Shown here: piece by piece, positions 1 through 12,521 of the stretch
Layout: each line of letters begins with the position of its first letter
Numbering within the stretch: position 1 is the first letter of the stretch
Assembly (NCBI RefSeq): GCF_037975245.1
Contig: NC_092562.1
Location: 3,107,001-3,171,000, forward strand
DNA: 64,000 nucleotides
Origin: Apostichopus japonicus
Taxonomy: Eukaryota > Echinodermata > Holothuroidea > Aspidochirotida > Stichopodidae
Direction: 5' to 3'
Position numbers and translations under genes: made by a program
The notes under the pieces: generated by a model
What the model was told of the DNA's origin: nothing
Seen by the model: the letters and a program-made list of their open reading frames with translations, nothing else
The model's database searches: none

Positions 1-13
1 AGTTCATACTGTA

Positions 14-595
14 AGATAAGATAAGATAAGATAAGATTCACTTTATTAAACCCATTTCGGGTAATTAAATGCTCGATGTACAGAATAAAATGGATATAAC
101 ATTAAAATACAGCACAAGGAAAATGACTCACATAAAATAATAAGACAATAAAATTACAAAGTCCAACAATGGCAAGACTAAGTATGACAAAAACAGTGAA
201 GGTGTAACCATAGGGCAAGAACACTAGCGATTGTAATTTTGATTATGGATTCTGATGCACTGTGGGACGAATGAGGAGAGGTGACGATTGGTTTTGGCTG
301 TCGGCAGCCTCATCCTCCTGCTCCGAGGAATCACTGCATTCTGAAATTGTCCATGCAGTGGGTGGTCGGCATCCTCCGAAATCTTGTCTAATTTCTGTTG
401 GAGTAGATGGGTATAACATGATGAGTAAGAGGGTTGGCTGTTGCCAATTATGCGGCCCGTCTGACGGATTAAAGAGTCTATAAGGTTCTGATCTTCCTTT
501 CTCGCATTCCCGCCCCAAGAAATCAAATTGTATTTCCATACCCCACAAATGGTGGAAGTATAAAACATGGTCAGAATACGTTCATCAATTTGAAA
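14..595 (-). mobile_element. 3' end of a non-LTR (CR1/L2/Rex-like) retrotransposon
   Basis: On the minus strand an open frame from about 595 down to a stop near 224 reads like the C-terminal tail after the reverse transcriptase of CR1/L2/Rex-type LINEs. It has an 'STICGVWKYNLISWGGN' segment, then 'LIRQTGRIIG', then 'HPLHGQF', 'RSRRMRLPTAKTNRHLSSFVP' and a short end. An AATAAA-type motif and a pentamer tail (TCTTA on the minus strand, positions 14-37) follow on the 3' side, as expected for a LINE that ends in a microsatellite. The copy is cut off on its 5' side just beyond 595. The family is assigned from motif memory only. Confidence 0.7.
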
Positions 596-1212
596 AGTAT
601 ATGTAACATATGTTACTCATGCACTAATTGGGCTAAAATTCAACTTCAAATGTAGAATACCATGCCTCCATTCATGTGGCTCTCCATGAAAGGTTTCCTT
701 TCCCAAAATGAACAGCAGTACAATATTCTTTAATTTCACATAAATTTCAGTTGTTCAAGGTGTGATGATCTGTGAGTCGCTGAGTTTCTTCAAAACAATC
801 GAGTTGAGTTTAACTAAAGAATTCACCATTCTGTTAGTTCAGCTGTTCTGATGTTGTAGCAATGCATGGAGGAAGTACTTAATTGGCCTTGTAACTTTTC
901 TGATTGATCCAGGGAATAGAGGGTAATAGGCCTTATCATAATTATGATACATGAAGATTAACTTGTTTTTATTTTACAAACAACTGGGCACACTATTGTC
1001 CACAGTGTTGCCCCTTTATACAGTTATATGGTATTAACTGTTAGCACTAAGCAACTTAAAATCGCTGTCTGGTGCTACTGTACATGAGCAGGCCTGTATT
1101 CATCATAAACACAACTTGCACCATTTGTTAGTCTCCATCAAATGTAGGTTGAAGCAATATATGTTTTACTTTTAATTTCACCTTCAGAGGTAATTTTCAA
1201 TTCTATCTTCAG
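596..1212. other. Non-coding stretch before the first visible Ldh2 exon
   Basis: I see no coding potential here. The stretch is presumably intron of the Ldh2-like gene, because the exon at 1213 opens in mid-codon after a TTCAG acceptor. The upstream exon or exons, with the start codon and roughly the first 60-80 residues, were not found and probably lie before the window. Confidence 0.5.
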
Positions 1213-4200
1213 ATGTATATGTCAGGGATGTACAGTTGAATGCAACATGCAGGGATGGCGCACCTGAAGTCTTAAAGGAGACAGCTGCCACAGCTTGGGT
1301 AGACGGGAAGAATCTTCTCGGTGCAGTGGTGGGGAACTACTGCATGGATCTGGCCATCAAGAAGGCTAAAGAGGCTGGGATTGGTTGGGTAGTAGCTAAA
1401 GGTATGTGGATATATGTACGTTTGTCAGTGAACTAAAGCGGCTGGGATTGGTTGGGTAGTAGCTAAAGGTATGTGGATATATGTACGTTTGTCAGTGAAC
1501 TAAAGAGGCTGGGATTGGTTGGGTAGTAGCTAAAGGTATGTGGATATACGTACGTTTGTCAGTGAACTAAAGAGGCTGGGATTGGTTGGGTAGTAGCTAA
1601 AGGTATGTGGATATACGTACGTTTGTAAGTGAACTAAAGAGGGCGGGATTGGTTAGGTAGTAGCTAAAGGTATGTGGATGTATGTACGTTTGTCAGCGAA
1701 CTCAAGTTTGTGAATTTTCTGTTGAACTTTATGCACTGCCATAATAAAACATGTATGATTAAATTCTTTTACTACCATAAATTGAAACCAAATAATTTGC
1801 TCAAGTTTACATCAAATAATTAACACTAATTGCTCTGCTACTCATGAATATTGCCCTTAATCTTTTGAGTCAAGTGATAGCATTTGTCACAACCTGCAAT
1901 TGCATCTGTCAAAGGAGCACATATCTGGCACGTTCTTGATCCGTACATGGGAAAGTTTCGAACACCATTTGTATGATATGGGTTAAATTTTTAAAACATG
2001 GATGCTTTTGCAGTGAATCGGTTTTGGACATAAAATAAAAGATCAGAGATCTGTGTGAGGGTCTGTAAAAAAAAAAAAAAAAAAAAAATCCATGAAATGC
2101 TATTTTTCTAAATTTGCTTAACAAGTTTTAACCGTTAATTAATGACATTTCAATTTTATCTCATGCAGGATCGAATCATTATGGGATTTCTGGTTGGTAC
2201 ACACTAAAAGCCTTAGAACACAACCTACTGGTGAGAAAGCCTGCTCCATTGTTACATCCTATTGATCCTAAACTTTGTAATAAGTTAATACCTGTGTAGC
2301 AAGTTGGTAAACTATGCATATTATTGATCAGGTTGCTTATTTTCATATTATAGGAGACCATAATTTTATTTATTTATTTGTTTATTTTACAAAATTTCTA
2401 TAGCGCCTTATCCAATCAGAAATTGCTCCAAGGCGCTTTATAGTAAAATACATACAAACATGATATACAAATATATAAATCGATAATGTAAGGTATAAAA
2501 AGGGTAGAAAATTTGTTATTTACAATCTGACAATAAATTGTATAAAAACTCCAAATGGAAAATCGAAAATTATACAAACAAATTCTTAAAATTTAAAATA
2601 TATATAAATGTGAAAAATTTTAAATTTTCAAAGCGTTAAAAGCGCTAAATTTGATAACATAAGAAGAAATGCTTGGTGATACTGAAATTCAGTTAGGCCT
2701 TCCATAAATTGCTCAGTTAGTATGAGCAAGGCGTGTGAACACAAATACTGCTACACATATATGTTCATACACGGTAAATAATTAATTTAGTTTTCAAAAC
2801 TTTTTAAATGTTGTTTGTTCAAGTTTATGAAAATTTGTCATCAATTTTAGCATACTGTATCTCAGGTTTGGCATCAGTTTATATAGTCCCTGTAAATTTT
2901 TTTGGACATTTCAAGACTACAAACTTCAATTTGAAGATGTAAAGTACACCAGAAATATGCCTTTTTCTTGTGCAATCTACTAATTCAAAGGACAATGAGA
3001 ATGGTAGTAAATGTGGAATGTGATGCTACTTATCTTTGGTTAGTTTTATGTTAATTGGGTCAATGCATTCTTCTGTTTGGGGGGGGGGGTGGGGAGGGAG
3101 TTTGATAAAGTTAAGTCTTAAATGGATCAGTTTCTTGTAATGTGGTTAACAGAGTTTGCTACTAGTTAAAGAACAGCTTAAAGGAAACTTACAGACCATG
3201 GGACTGTATCCTGGTGATGGTATTACACTGCATGTTTGGGATTGCAGGTTACCAATGTTCAACTTCAACTTTCATCAGTGTATAACCGTCAACTTGTAGC
3301 GTGCACCAAAATTGCTGAAAGGTTCAGACTTTTTTCAGGTTCTACCAATTATAATGATTTGCTCGCAATGGGGATAGTTAAATGAGATGAATAAACATCT
3401 CAATCAGGTAAGATGCTCTGAATGAAACAGAGAAACAAATTTGACTCTTTTGAGTCTTCCCGGCCTACTACTAAGAGTGATAATAATCGGCCTAGAAGGG
3501 CAGCAATTGTACGATACTGAGTAGCCAAATGTGCATGTGGGAGACGCCAAGTGGCTAAAAACTTACACTGCATGTCATGTGGCCATCCAATTCAATGTTG
3601 TAGTTCATTTTGAAATTTTTTTCAGATGAGAAGAGCCTGGATTTCTCCTGGACGAGAAGCCCAATTCTTTGTCTGGTCAGTGAGAAACACCGACAATCTC
3701 CCAGGTGCTGGGTTTCCCTGCTCCTAATGTCACCACCTTTTTATCTACGCCACAATAGCACTGGTTGTGAAGGCAATTTTGTCTGTCGATAGTACACACT
3801 TCATCTCTATCTTCAAGAGTCCTGCGATTAAGTTTCATGCTTAAGCTCATTCATATTGTTTTCTCAGGGAATGTCCATGACAAATTCGTCACCTATAACG
3901 GTGCCAAATCGAGCAAAGAAACAAGTCTTTGGGACCAATCCAATAAGTCTATCTGCTCCTTCTTCCGACGGCCAGTCCTTCGTTCTTGATATGGCAACCA
4001 GTACTGTTTCTTTTGGGAAGGTATGTATTCATGGGTGGCTTTCCACTTTGGGGTGTGTAGATCTGCTTTGACATCAGGGCATCAAGACTCCGCCACGTGG
4101 AAAATAAAGTCACCCAGGCCAACTTTTTCAACCCTTCATTTTCCTTAAGTAAGTAATAATATATTATGAATAAGAGAATGATTCCCCAGGCCTTCTATTT

Positions 4201-7200
4201 GACCATTACCCCTGGAGCTATAAACCATTATCCTCTCTGACCCCTTCTCTGGTCATGCTTGGCTGTGAAGTGCATTTTTAAACAGTGTTATGTGGTTGAG
4301 TATGGTGACCAGGTCCCCTTGACTTTCAAGGTGGTACTTGGGATGGTTTGTCAGGGAACAGTGTAGTTGTTTGCATTAAATTTGAATTTTGAAATGGCAC
4401 TTTGGAGGTTTGAATTTCTTTTCATGAAAGTGCAATTCTGGGTTTTGTAGACAAAACTATGGAGTATGCATCCTCAATGCATAACTCGAGAAACAATGTT
4501 GAAAGTTTGCAAACAGTTTGCTATATCAAACACCATAATTATTGTACCCTGCTTATTAAAACATACATGGGGAAGAATTTCCCCCAATGCTTTTTTCGAT
4601 TATTTTGAGGGAAAGGGTCCAAAATATTTGAATTTTATCTGTTAAATGCTTGAAATTACATTGTATGTATTTTGTCGTGTTGCAAGTTACAAGGCGCACA
4701 TTCTTAGACTTTTATACAACAATATGTAATTTTAACCAAATTATGATAGTGATAGAGATAGCAATATATATATATATATATATATGGTATAATTGACATA
4801 TAGTTTAATAGTAGACAGATGACTCCATTTAACCTTTCATTCAGGTTGCTTTGCTTTTAATATTAATTTAAATTTGATCTGGACTGATGTTGATCTGGTC
4901 GTGATCTGGAACTGGTAACTTTAGAAAATAACTTGATGATGTGGGAAAGATGGCCATGCAGAATGGTATTTCATATTTAGTGTTAAATTCGTATGTTCCT
5001 TGAGATAACGCCCATTTAGAGGAAAACCATTTTCCCCTCCTTTGTGAGCACCTATCCAATTGATTACGTTTCGTGGTATGAAGCTGTAAGAGAGAGCATG
5101 TGGTCAAGTGGTTGAGGCAGTGGACTAGTGATCTAAGGTTTGCAGGTTCGAGTCCTGGCCTGATCATCTCCATTGCCTCTCTTCACACAGGTGTATAAAT
5201 GGGGACTTGCTATGTAACTTGTAAATATACTGTAGTTGGGTGTGCCGGTTTGTGGCTGCATCCTATGGGAAGTCCTCAATGTGGTGCAATGCAATGCCCC
5301 AGGAGGGGTTGTGTGAATTGTACACACTTTGGTGTGTGGGTGTGACAAGTAACCAGAGACCAGGGCCTAAGTTGTAAAATCATGTGAGGGGATCTTGGCC
5401 TAAAGACAAGACTGTGAACCACTTTTGTAATTCATCTCATATGTCTTCTTCTTGCCTAGAGGTAAATAAGGCCTCAACAGAGCGTCTCCATTTATCTCGG
5501 TTGGCAGCTGCAATTTTGTAATTAGTCACCATTAAACTGATCAAGCCAAACTGACATCTATTAAAGAATGGGAAAATGGGCTGTGCATTGTATGAGTCTT
5601 GGTGACAATTTTACTTAACGACTTTGATTGCAGATTGAAATGCAGAATCACAAGAATGAACCAATACCGGCTGGTTGGGGAGTAGACGCAGAAGGACATC
5701 CCACGACTGATCCTAAGGATGTAGTAGAGAGAAAAGGCAGTCTTCAACCTCTGGGTGGCCCAGAAATAACAGGTATACTCTAAACATTTTTAAAAGTAGG
5801 AGTGTCAGGGTCTGATTCACATATATATTAAAATGACATGACAGCTACGTAGGCTACATTATTCGTGAGACCAAAGGAAAGATTGTTTAAAGAAAAAATG
5901 TACAGGTGGTTAGGAGAGTACATGAATCATGGCTATTATAGATATGTTAATGCCTTTATCAATTTACAGATGGAAATAAGTGTACAGGCATCATTGAGCT
6001 ATGATTGATATGTTAATATCCTTACTAATTTACAGGTGGTTATAAGGGTACATGAATCATGTGTATGATAGATATGTTAAAGGCTTTTTCAATTTACAGA
6101 TGGAAATAAGTGTACAGGCATCATTGAGCTATGATTGATATGTTAATATCCTTACTAATTTACAGGTGGTTATAAGGGTACATGGATCATGGCTATTATA
6201 GATATGTTAATGCCTTTATCAATTTACAGATGGAAATAAGTGTACAGGCATCATTGAGCTATGATTGATAATATCAATGCCTTTTCTAACTTACAGGTGG
6301 TTATAAGGGTACAGGAATCATGGCTATGATTGAGATATTGACTGCAGTGTTATCAGGTGGTGCGGTTGCTGGAAATGTAAGACAATGGTTATCAACGGCT
6401 GAAGAAGCAAACCTTGTAAGTTACCTCTGATTGTACACACTTGCCGTTTGATTGAATCTGACAGTACAGAATAACGAATGTAAGAGACATAATGTGCAGG
6501 AGTCAGTCCCTTGCAGCTTTGTCATTTCATTTAGTGTGATGCCGTGTGAAATCCATGGGGCACAAAGTCACTCATAGTTGCGGCAGAGAGTTCACAGACC
6601 ATCCATCTTTAACACTATACTCTCTTACTTTTGCAGTAGTCTAACAATTTCTAACAACATGGACTCATTAGAGCAATTGGCTTCTAATATATTTGTGGAT
6701 TCTAAAATCGCTTCACAATTAGAATGATGCAAAAGTTAAAGAAAATTTCGAAGAAATTTGTACAGCTATAAAATGAGTGATGCATTACATGTCATTAAAC
6801 ACTACAGTACTTCTGCGAGTTGTCCAGATGACGAATTTAATCCTTTTGGTGGGGAAGGAATCTGTCGGTCACTTACAGACCAGAGGTACGATCACTGTCA
6901 CATCAGTACACAGTCTGTTGCATAATTGTTAAAGGCAATAGTTTTAGTAGCTCTTTCTGCAGCGTTAAGACCTGATACTACATGAGATAATCCACATACT
7001 TGTTGTCACTCCTTCACTGGCTTTTTATGGGGCACCTAAGGAGGGGGGGGGACAGGGGAATTTATGAATGGAGGTTAAACTACAAGACAAAGGGCCATAA
7101 ATCTGTATAAACGAAATTAAGAGGTAATCCATAGATGCTCCATAGAATTGTTTATAAAGTACACTGGGATGCATCCTTCGACAGGTCAAAGTTGAGAGTA

Positions 7201-10200
7201 ACAGGTTGACATAAATTAATATTCTTGAGAATCCCAGTTATCTGTCTGTAACAGCACAATTGTGGTTATATTTTCCTGTCCCTCAACTGTATTTTGAATA
7301 TTTTCATTTGCAACTTTTTATCTAACTGCCAATAGTGAAGGATATCATGCACCAGGCCTAATAAGGCTACCTTTTGGTTTGTTCCAAAAAATGATTGTTG
7401 ACACAATGTTGACAAATATTGAACCTCACTCAGAGCATTGTTTTTTGTAAAGTAATCAACAATTTTTTAGTTAAAAGACCAGTTGGTTCTCTTAAGAAGA
7501 GCTCGAGTAGCTTAGTGAAACATATATACAAATCCTAAGTTTTTATTGTCCAGATATAGTGTAATATTGTGACGAGCCTGGCTCCTCCGATAGTAAAACT
7601 ATATCGGGACTCGCGATAGAAAGGTACTGGGGTTATCTTGATGCCGTATTTATGCTTCTTCAGGAGATGTCTCGAACAGAAGAAAACAATGAGTTCACAG
7701 AAAAACAATTTGACAAGATCGGATTTGATTAGTGATTCGGTATAATTTCTTCTCTGTCGATTCTCTTTACAAATAAAACTAAATTACAATGATTTGACTT
7801 GACTCCGTCAACTACGCAGTTAGAAGGAGTGATGAAATGGTGACGAAGCGACGAACTGATGACGAAGTCACGAACTTTTGACGGAGTGATAAACTTTCGT
7901 CCCCATGCCCTTTTATACCTTACTTCTATAAAATCTCACTGCGCACAATCAGTAGGCAGCCAATAACCTGACCATCCTGTATTAACTTAACGATATAAAA
8001 ATAAGTGCGCTAGCACTGATCTGCCCTGATTGGTTGGGAGTTTGGAAGTTCATCCCCTTTCTATGGAAACTTCCATACCACGTGAGAGAACCTTCTCGAA
8101 TGTTCCACAGACATAATGGGATCTATTTTGGGAAAAGGCCCTGTACCAAGATTCAATAAGATAGTTAAAAACTTCTCGTGGGAAAACTGAATCCATGACC
8201 TAGATAAATACATAAGAGGCCTGTAAGGTGTCTCGATGGAGTGTTTCGGTAACATCAAAGAGATGGTATCACTATTTCATAACAATAGCAAGTTGAATTT
8301 CTAAGTGTTTGCTTAAAAATGGGGGAAGTTGAAGCACAACAGGGGTGATACCAGTGTAGAATTAACCTGGTAGCAAAAGTAGCACATGCTACGGGCCCTG
8401 TATTTTTCAAGATCCAGCGATAAATACTTGCAAGGCTGTATCAATATCCGATTCAGTGACTCTACACTTGCTCTATGACTATAGTACTATACTGCCTTCA
8501 ACTTTGATGAAACTACTAGGTGTTTAAAGGTTAGCAATATTAGCCAAATATCACCTTCAAATTGGGGTTATAAGTTTAACACAGTAATTAATGGGAGTTT
8601 GGTATCTATGTGATACATACATACCGAAACTGAAGTCATAGCCCGCTGCACAAAGATGGAAACGAAAATGGAACGTGCCTTAGCTGAATGCTACAGGCAC
8701 AAGCTTAATCCGGCACTGGGTGACACTTCACTTTGACCAAAAAAAAACAAAAACCTGTCTTATTGTTTCTTATTACATACTGTATTGTTTTTCACCCTGA
8801 TTGGATACAGCTGTAATCTATGCTACTGCTGTTTTGCAATTCAATGGACATGCATGTGGTTATAAAATTCTTTTTTATTTTTTATCCACTTGTGAGGTGG
8901 CAAATTGAGTGGAAATTTTGAAGAACAAATAATTTTTTTTAGTTGTGCATCTATGACATTACCCTTGTTCATTTTATTTTTTATTTTGGCTCTTCCTTCT
9001 CTCTTTCCCTCCCGTGCCTTGAGCACACTTCCGTGTAGATATGCGTGCATTTATAAATCACCATTATTATTATTATTTCAGTTATTATTAAATCAATGGC
9101 TATATCAACTTCAAATTAAGATGTGACATAGAGTTGACTGAAATTTTTACCAGTTAGAGTATCCCTGTTTAATTATGTCGAAGATAAAACAAAGTCTGAT
9201 TTAACCTTTTTTTCTGTAGACATATGAAGTCACAGACAAATAATTTCACAACTTTTGAAATTTTTATGTTGTTAACATGCTCTTGCACCTTCATTTTATC
9301 TGAAAACTCAGGGTCAACTTTTTGTAGCCATCAACCCAGAGTGCTTTGCTATGGACTTTGAAGGTCGGTTAGCCGATTTTCTTGGCTGTTTAAGGGATCT
9401 AGAACCGGTAAGCCTGCCATTCAGAGAAAACAGTTATTGACAATTGGCATGATTCTGTGAAGCCTTAGGGTTTGTAGAGAAGATAAGGCAATAATGGAAT
9501 GTGAGATTTGAACTAAGAATTTCATCCTACCATCTCCCAGCATTGGATTTACTTCCAATGTTCAGATAGTAAATATTGAAATTTATAATATTGTTTTTGT
9601 TGGTATTTTATGACCATGTGCCTTTATCAGGGCCAAACAGTAAGTTCAAATGTGAAGGGTTCCTATTCCTAATTCATCAATTAACCCATTGTGATATAAA
9701 GACAGTTTAATGTATTTTCCATGTGTGACATTTGAAATTGTTATGTAATGTACAGTAATTAATATCCAAATAAAAAGAATTTTTCAAGATTTGATACCTT
9801 GACGATTAATCAATCACGATGAACCAATTTGCTTCCTGTTTGTTTGCTGTGCATTATATTCTACAATATCCCATAAAATTAATCAGTTTTCCAAAGATTA
9901 ATGATTGTGCTTGATATGTATTATTATGGTTTAAAAGTGTCTGTATTGCATAGCATTTTCATGACTGTGAAGAGGTATACTTAAATAAAGCAGTATCAAG
10001 GGTCAAATTACCAATATGGCCATCTGCAAGTTAAGCAATGTGTATTTCTGAATTGAGTCAGCTTGAACATGAGAAGCAGCTAGCTCTGTCCCCTCATAAA
10101 GTGACAGCCTGCTTGTTAATACCAAACTTAAATTTTGTGACGCCTAAATTGCTGAACCTTTGCACAAGATTTATCTCACACGTGATTGCTTTGCCCATGC

Positions 10201-10661
10201 AGTCTAGTCCTGACCTACCTGTTGTGGTCGCTGGTGACCTGGCTCGACAGCATATGAAGCAGGTTGATGAAGACGGAGCCATTCCTTATCCGAAAAATCT
10301 CCTCATATCTTTGGTGAGTAGTAGTTTAATTCAAATACTTCCACTTTTAACTGACACTAAAACCTAACACGTTGATCATTGATGGCATTGAAATGTTCAC
10401 TTATGGATAAATTGTTCATTTGGAGCTGGTTACAAAATTTTTGAATAATTAAAGTAATTAACAAATTTGCCTTTTTAAACCATGTAAGCAATGAGATTCG
10501 ACAGTGTTATGATTTCGTTTTTTTTTTGATCGGAAATCAAGTTTTCCTACACTTCTCTGTGGTAATAGCTGTGCTCATATTTCTATTATTTCATGTAGAA
10601 TGAGCTTGCAGCCAACCTTGGTGTGGAACCTTTGAAGGTGGTAGGACCTTGGTTGCCTTGA
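1213..10661 (+). CDS. Malate/L-lactate dehydrogenase, Ldh2/MDG family (5'-partial, 8 exons)
   Basis: Eight exons join in frame: 1213-1401, 2169-2230, 3868-4020, 5634-5772, 6297-6415, 9312-9407, 10203-10313 and 10599-10661 (TGA at 10659). They give about 310 residues. Every intron starts GT and ends AG, and all phases match. The family is the non-Rossmann NAD(P)H-dependent 2-hydroxyacid dehydrogenases (Ldh2, YjmC/YiaK type), which interconvert 2-oxo and 2-hydroxy acids, probably in the cytosol. Visible landmarks are KETAATAWVDG, GSNHYGISGWY with the family's catalytic His, VFGTNPIS, SFVLDMATS, GGYKGTGIMAMIEILTAVLSGG, and the C-terminal NELAANLGVEPLKV. An AATAAA at 10709-10714 is a plausible polyadenylation signal. 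The N-terminal part lies outside the window. Substrate cannot be read from the sequence. Confidence 0.93.
1371..1705 (+). repeat. 67-bp tandem repeat (5 copies) duplicating an exon 3' end and its splice donor
   Basis: Copies start at 1371, 1438, 1505, 1572 and 1639, with an exact period of 67 bp and few mismatches. The first copy is the last 31 coding bases of the Ldh2 exon plus the start of its intron, so each copy repeats the codons for AGIGWVVAK followed by GTATGTGG. Because 67 is not a multiple of 3 and each unit carries a TAA, only the first donor keeps the reading frame. Confidence 0.93.
2069..2088. repeat. Poly(A) run
   Basis: A pure A tract of about 20 bases lies inside the intron at 1402-2168. 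It could be the tail of an old retro-insertion. No element body is recognisable beside it. Confidence 0.6.
2363..2460. repeat. Dispersed 'TAGCGCCTT...AAGGCGCTTTA' repeat
   Basis: A TTTATTTATTTG stretch is followed by a short inverted motif (TATAGCGCCTT, then AAGGCGCTTTATA). This layout is common in LINE 3' ends of marine deuterostomes. It lies in the intron 2231-3867, which otherwise shows no coding signal apart from G-runs near 3080. Confidence 0.4.
4761..4785. repeat. (TA)n microsatellite
   Basis: Alternating T and A in the intron 4021-5633. No gene-like signal surrounds it until the SINE at about 5085. Confidence 0.8.
5085..5350 (+). mobile_element. tRNA-derived SINE
   Basis: An A-box-like TGGTCAAGTGG at 5101-5111 and a B box GGTTCGAGTCC at 5145-5155 form an internal pol III promoter. 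They sit in a tRNA-like head that is followed by a non-tRNA body, so this is a SINE and not a tRNA gene. The 5' and 3' limits are approximate. It lies inside an intron of the dehydrogenase gene in the same orientation. Confidence 0.75.
5438..5515 (-). mobile_element. LINE 3'-terminal coding scrap
   Basis: On the minus strand this reads AAANRDKWRRSVEALFTS and then a stop. That resembles the last residues of RTE/BovB-type or related LINE polyproteins, which end in a DR.KWR..V.AL pattern. It lies next to the SINE, so the two may be parts of one composite insertion. Confidence 0.45.
5900..6300 (+). repeat. ~65-bp tandem array carrying decoy splice acceptors for the next Ldh2 exon
   Basis: Units have their 'ACAG' at about 5905, 5969, 6035, 6099, 6165 and 6229, and the true exon starts after the AG at 6296. 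Two alternating subtypes form a higher-order unit of about 130 bp: one reads CAG then GTGGTTATAAGGGTACA, the other CAG then ATGGAAATAAGTGTACAG. The array is made of copies of the acceptor plus about the first 30 bases of the exon at 6297-6415. Only the last copy continues into a long frame. Confidence 0.88.
6416..9311 (+). other. Large intron of the Ldh2-like gene
   Basis: No further exon is seen. A stretch near 7800-7900 repeats a GACGAAGnnACGAAC pattern and may be part of an old LTR or other repeat. G-runs occur near 7045. The following introns (9408-10202 and 10314-10598) also look empty. Confidence 0.5.
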
Positions 10662-10720
10662 CCACACGCCAAACCAGTTATAGTTTAAGATTAATTATGT
10701 GAACCTCAAATAAATGATCT

Positions 10721-10723
<3 letters not shown>

Positions 10724-10801
<78 letters not shown>

Positions 10802-10807
10802 CATATA
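10724..10807. repeat. (TA)n microsatellite downstream of the dehydrogenase
   Basis: About 80 bases of near-perfect alternating AT, interrupted once by GTATA. It begins just after the putative polyadenylation signal and before duplicated segment A. Confidence 0.9.
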
Positions 10808-11814
10808 TATTATGCCTTGATATAGCAGTATTATTATCTTAATAACCTTTTGTACCAGTAAACCATTTTTAACTTAAATTATGCAAACAAATTACCATTT
10901 TATAATTCAGAAATAGCATCGTATAGTTTGATCTGTTGTAGTTATTTATTGCAAATGTGTGATAATGGTCTCATTGATTGTAAGAAGGGGGGACTTAACA
11001 GGTCATCATTTCTACCTACTACGTGATTATCATCAGCCTCAAAGTGATTTTCTGAACCAAATTCTACAAATGTAGCAATCTATCCTTTTATCATCAATCA
11101 TTTTTAAACCTAACAGTTATTTAGACAGAAATATATCAGAATATCAGTCGTATCACATCAGACTAAGATGTATCGGGATGTTATTTAGGAATTCTGAAAA
11201 CCAAACCATATTTAATACTGTTAGTGAAAAGTCATCATCAATTTACACTTTTCATATGCAGATGTTTGTGTTTATAAGTACATTATCTTCTGCCAATACC
11301 CATAACCTAAATTATACACTTTGTCACGGCTCTAAGAGAAACAATAGTTAAGATATGTAAGCTCATTGCCGTCACTTCTTAAACCAGTACTATTAAGTTT
11401 GTGGAATACTTGGTTTGACGATATTATGTGCCTTTACCTTAATACACTATTTTCTTTGGTCCTAAAGAAGAAAACTGCAAGCAGTGAAGCTGTATCATGC
11501 GTTGTGACTATATTAATATTCCATGAACTTCAGTATTCTACAAATGTTTGAACCTCTTGCAACATTGTGCATTTAGTGTGAATTCCGTTTTGTAAGTATT
11601 GCAGCATTAGCTATTATAGAGTCAAATAAAGAGTCAGTGTTTGCTTTATTTGATAAAGAAAACTTTGCCAAACTTTTATATTAGTATTTAAAAAGCTTCT
11701 TCAACTCTTTGTTCGGTTACTTGCCATAGGCAGGGAAGTATCCAATGCAGTCAAGTTGTCGTGTGTGTCTGTTATGCCGTTGCTTGTAAACACTATATGA
11801 AGGTTGATAACATC

Positions 11815-12410
11815 TGCAGTTCTCATATTTGACGTGTGCTTTCTTCACAATTTGTACAAACACCCTATTGCTTTGGGTGAAGGTCAATGGTCATGTGGGG
11901 TCAGCAGAGCGCAAAATGTGAAAATCTCGAAAAATACTGAACTCCAGAAATCCAGAACCTCAAATCGAAGGAGCTCAAATATGCATGGTATGTAGGATAG
12001 CCTTATATAGTGTAAAGGTTTTACACAATTTGGTGTAAGTCTGAGATCATTAAGGTCACCAGGGGTCAAAACTTGAAATCCCTGTAAACACGATATCTCC
12101 AGATAGGAAACTGTATTGGCTCTCACATTTTGCATGTGGCTGCCCTATGATGAGTATAAGCTCGTGATTGTTTAGTGGAGGTCAAAGGTCATTTGAGGTC
12201 ATGAAAAGTCACACTGTGTAAAGCCCTATATACACAAACGTTGTAAACACGATATCCCAAGATAGATTACATCACATAGCTCATATTAGGCACATGTCTT
12301 GTATTGAGTACAAGAACCCATCATTTCAGTGGATGTCAAAGGTCATTTGCATGGGGTCAGCATAGGTCCAAATGTCAAAACATCAAATTGGTCTCATCAA
12401 GTTAACTATT
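11815..12410 (+). repeat. Degenerate ~160-bp repeats with GGTCA motifs
   Basis: About three diverged units each combine a 'GTGGAGGTCAAAGGTCA' type motif, a 'TGTAAACACGATATC' motif and a 'GAGTACAAGAACCCA' motif. Related units occur at 35290-35850, around 42110-42260, and in inverted sense around 61080-61630. No coding potential is seen. Confidence 0.7.
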
Positions 12411-12521
12411 ACAAATGGAAGTTTAGCTCTCTGTTGTTAGAGTGAGCATGAAAATAAATTACCAACAACAAACAATGTCCCTCTCTCTTTCTTTCATCAG
12501 TGTGGTATTATGTCATATGAT

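Noticed and set aside
5088-5160. Possible tRNA gene
   Set aside because: The A and B boxes are present, but no complete cloverleaf or terminator follows. The tRNA-like head continues into a SINE body.
9408-10202. 109-codon frame starting at 10038 as a separate gene
   Set aside because: Its second half is the real Ldh2 exon 10203-10313; the first half is intron that happens to be open.
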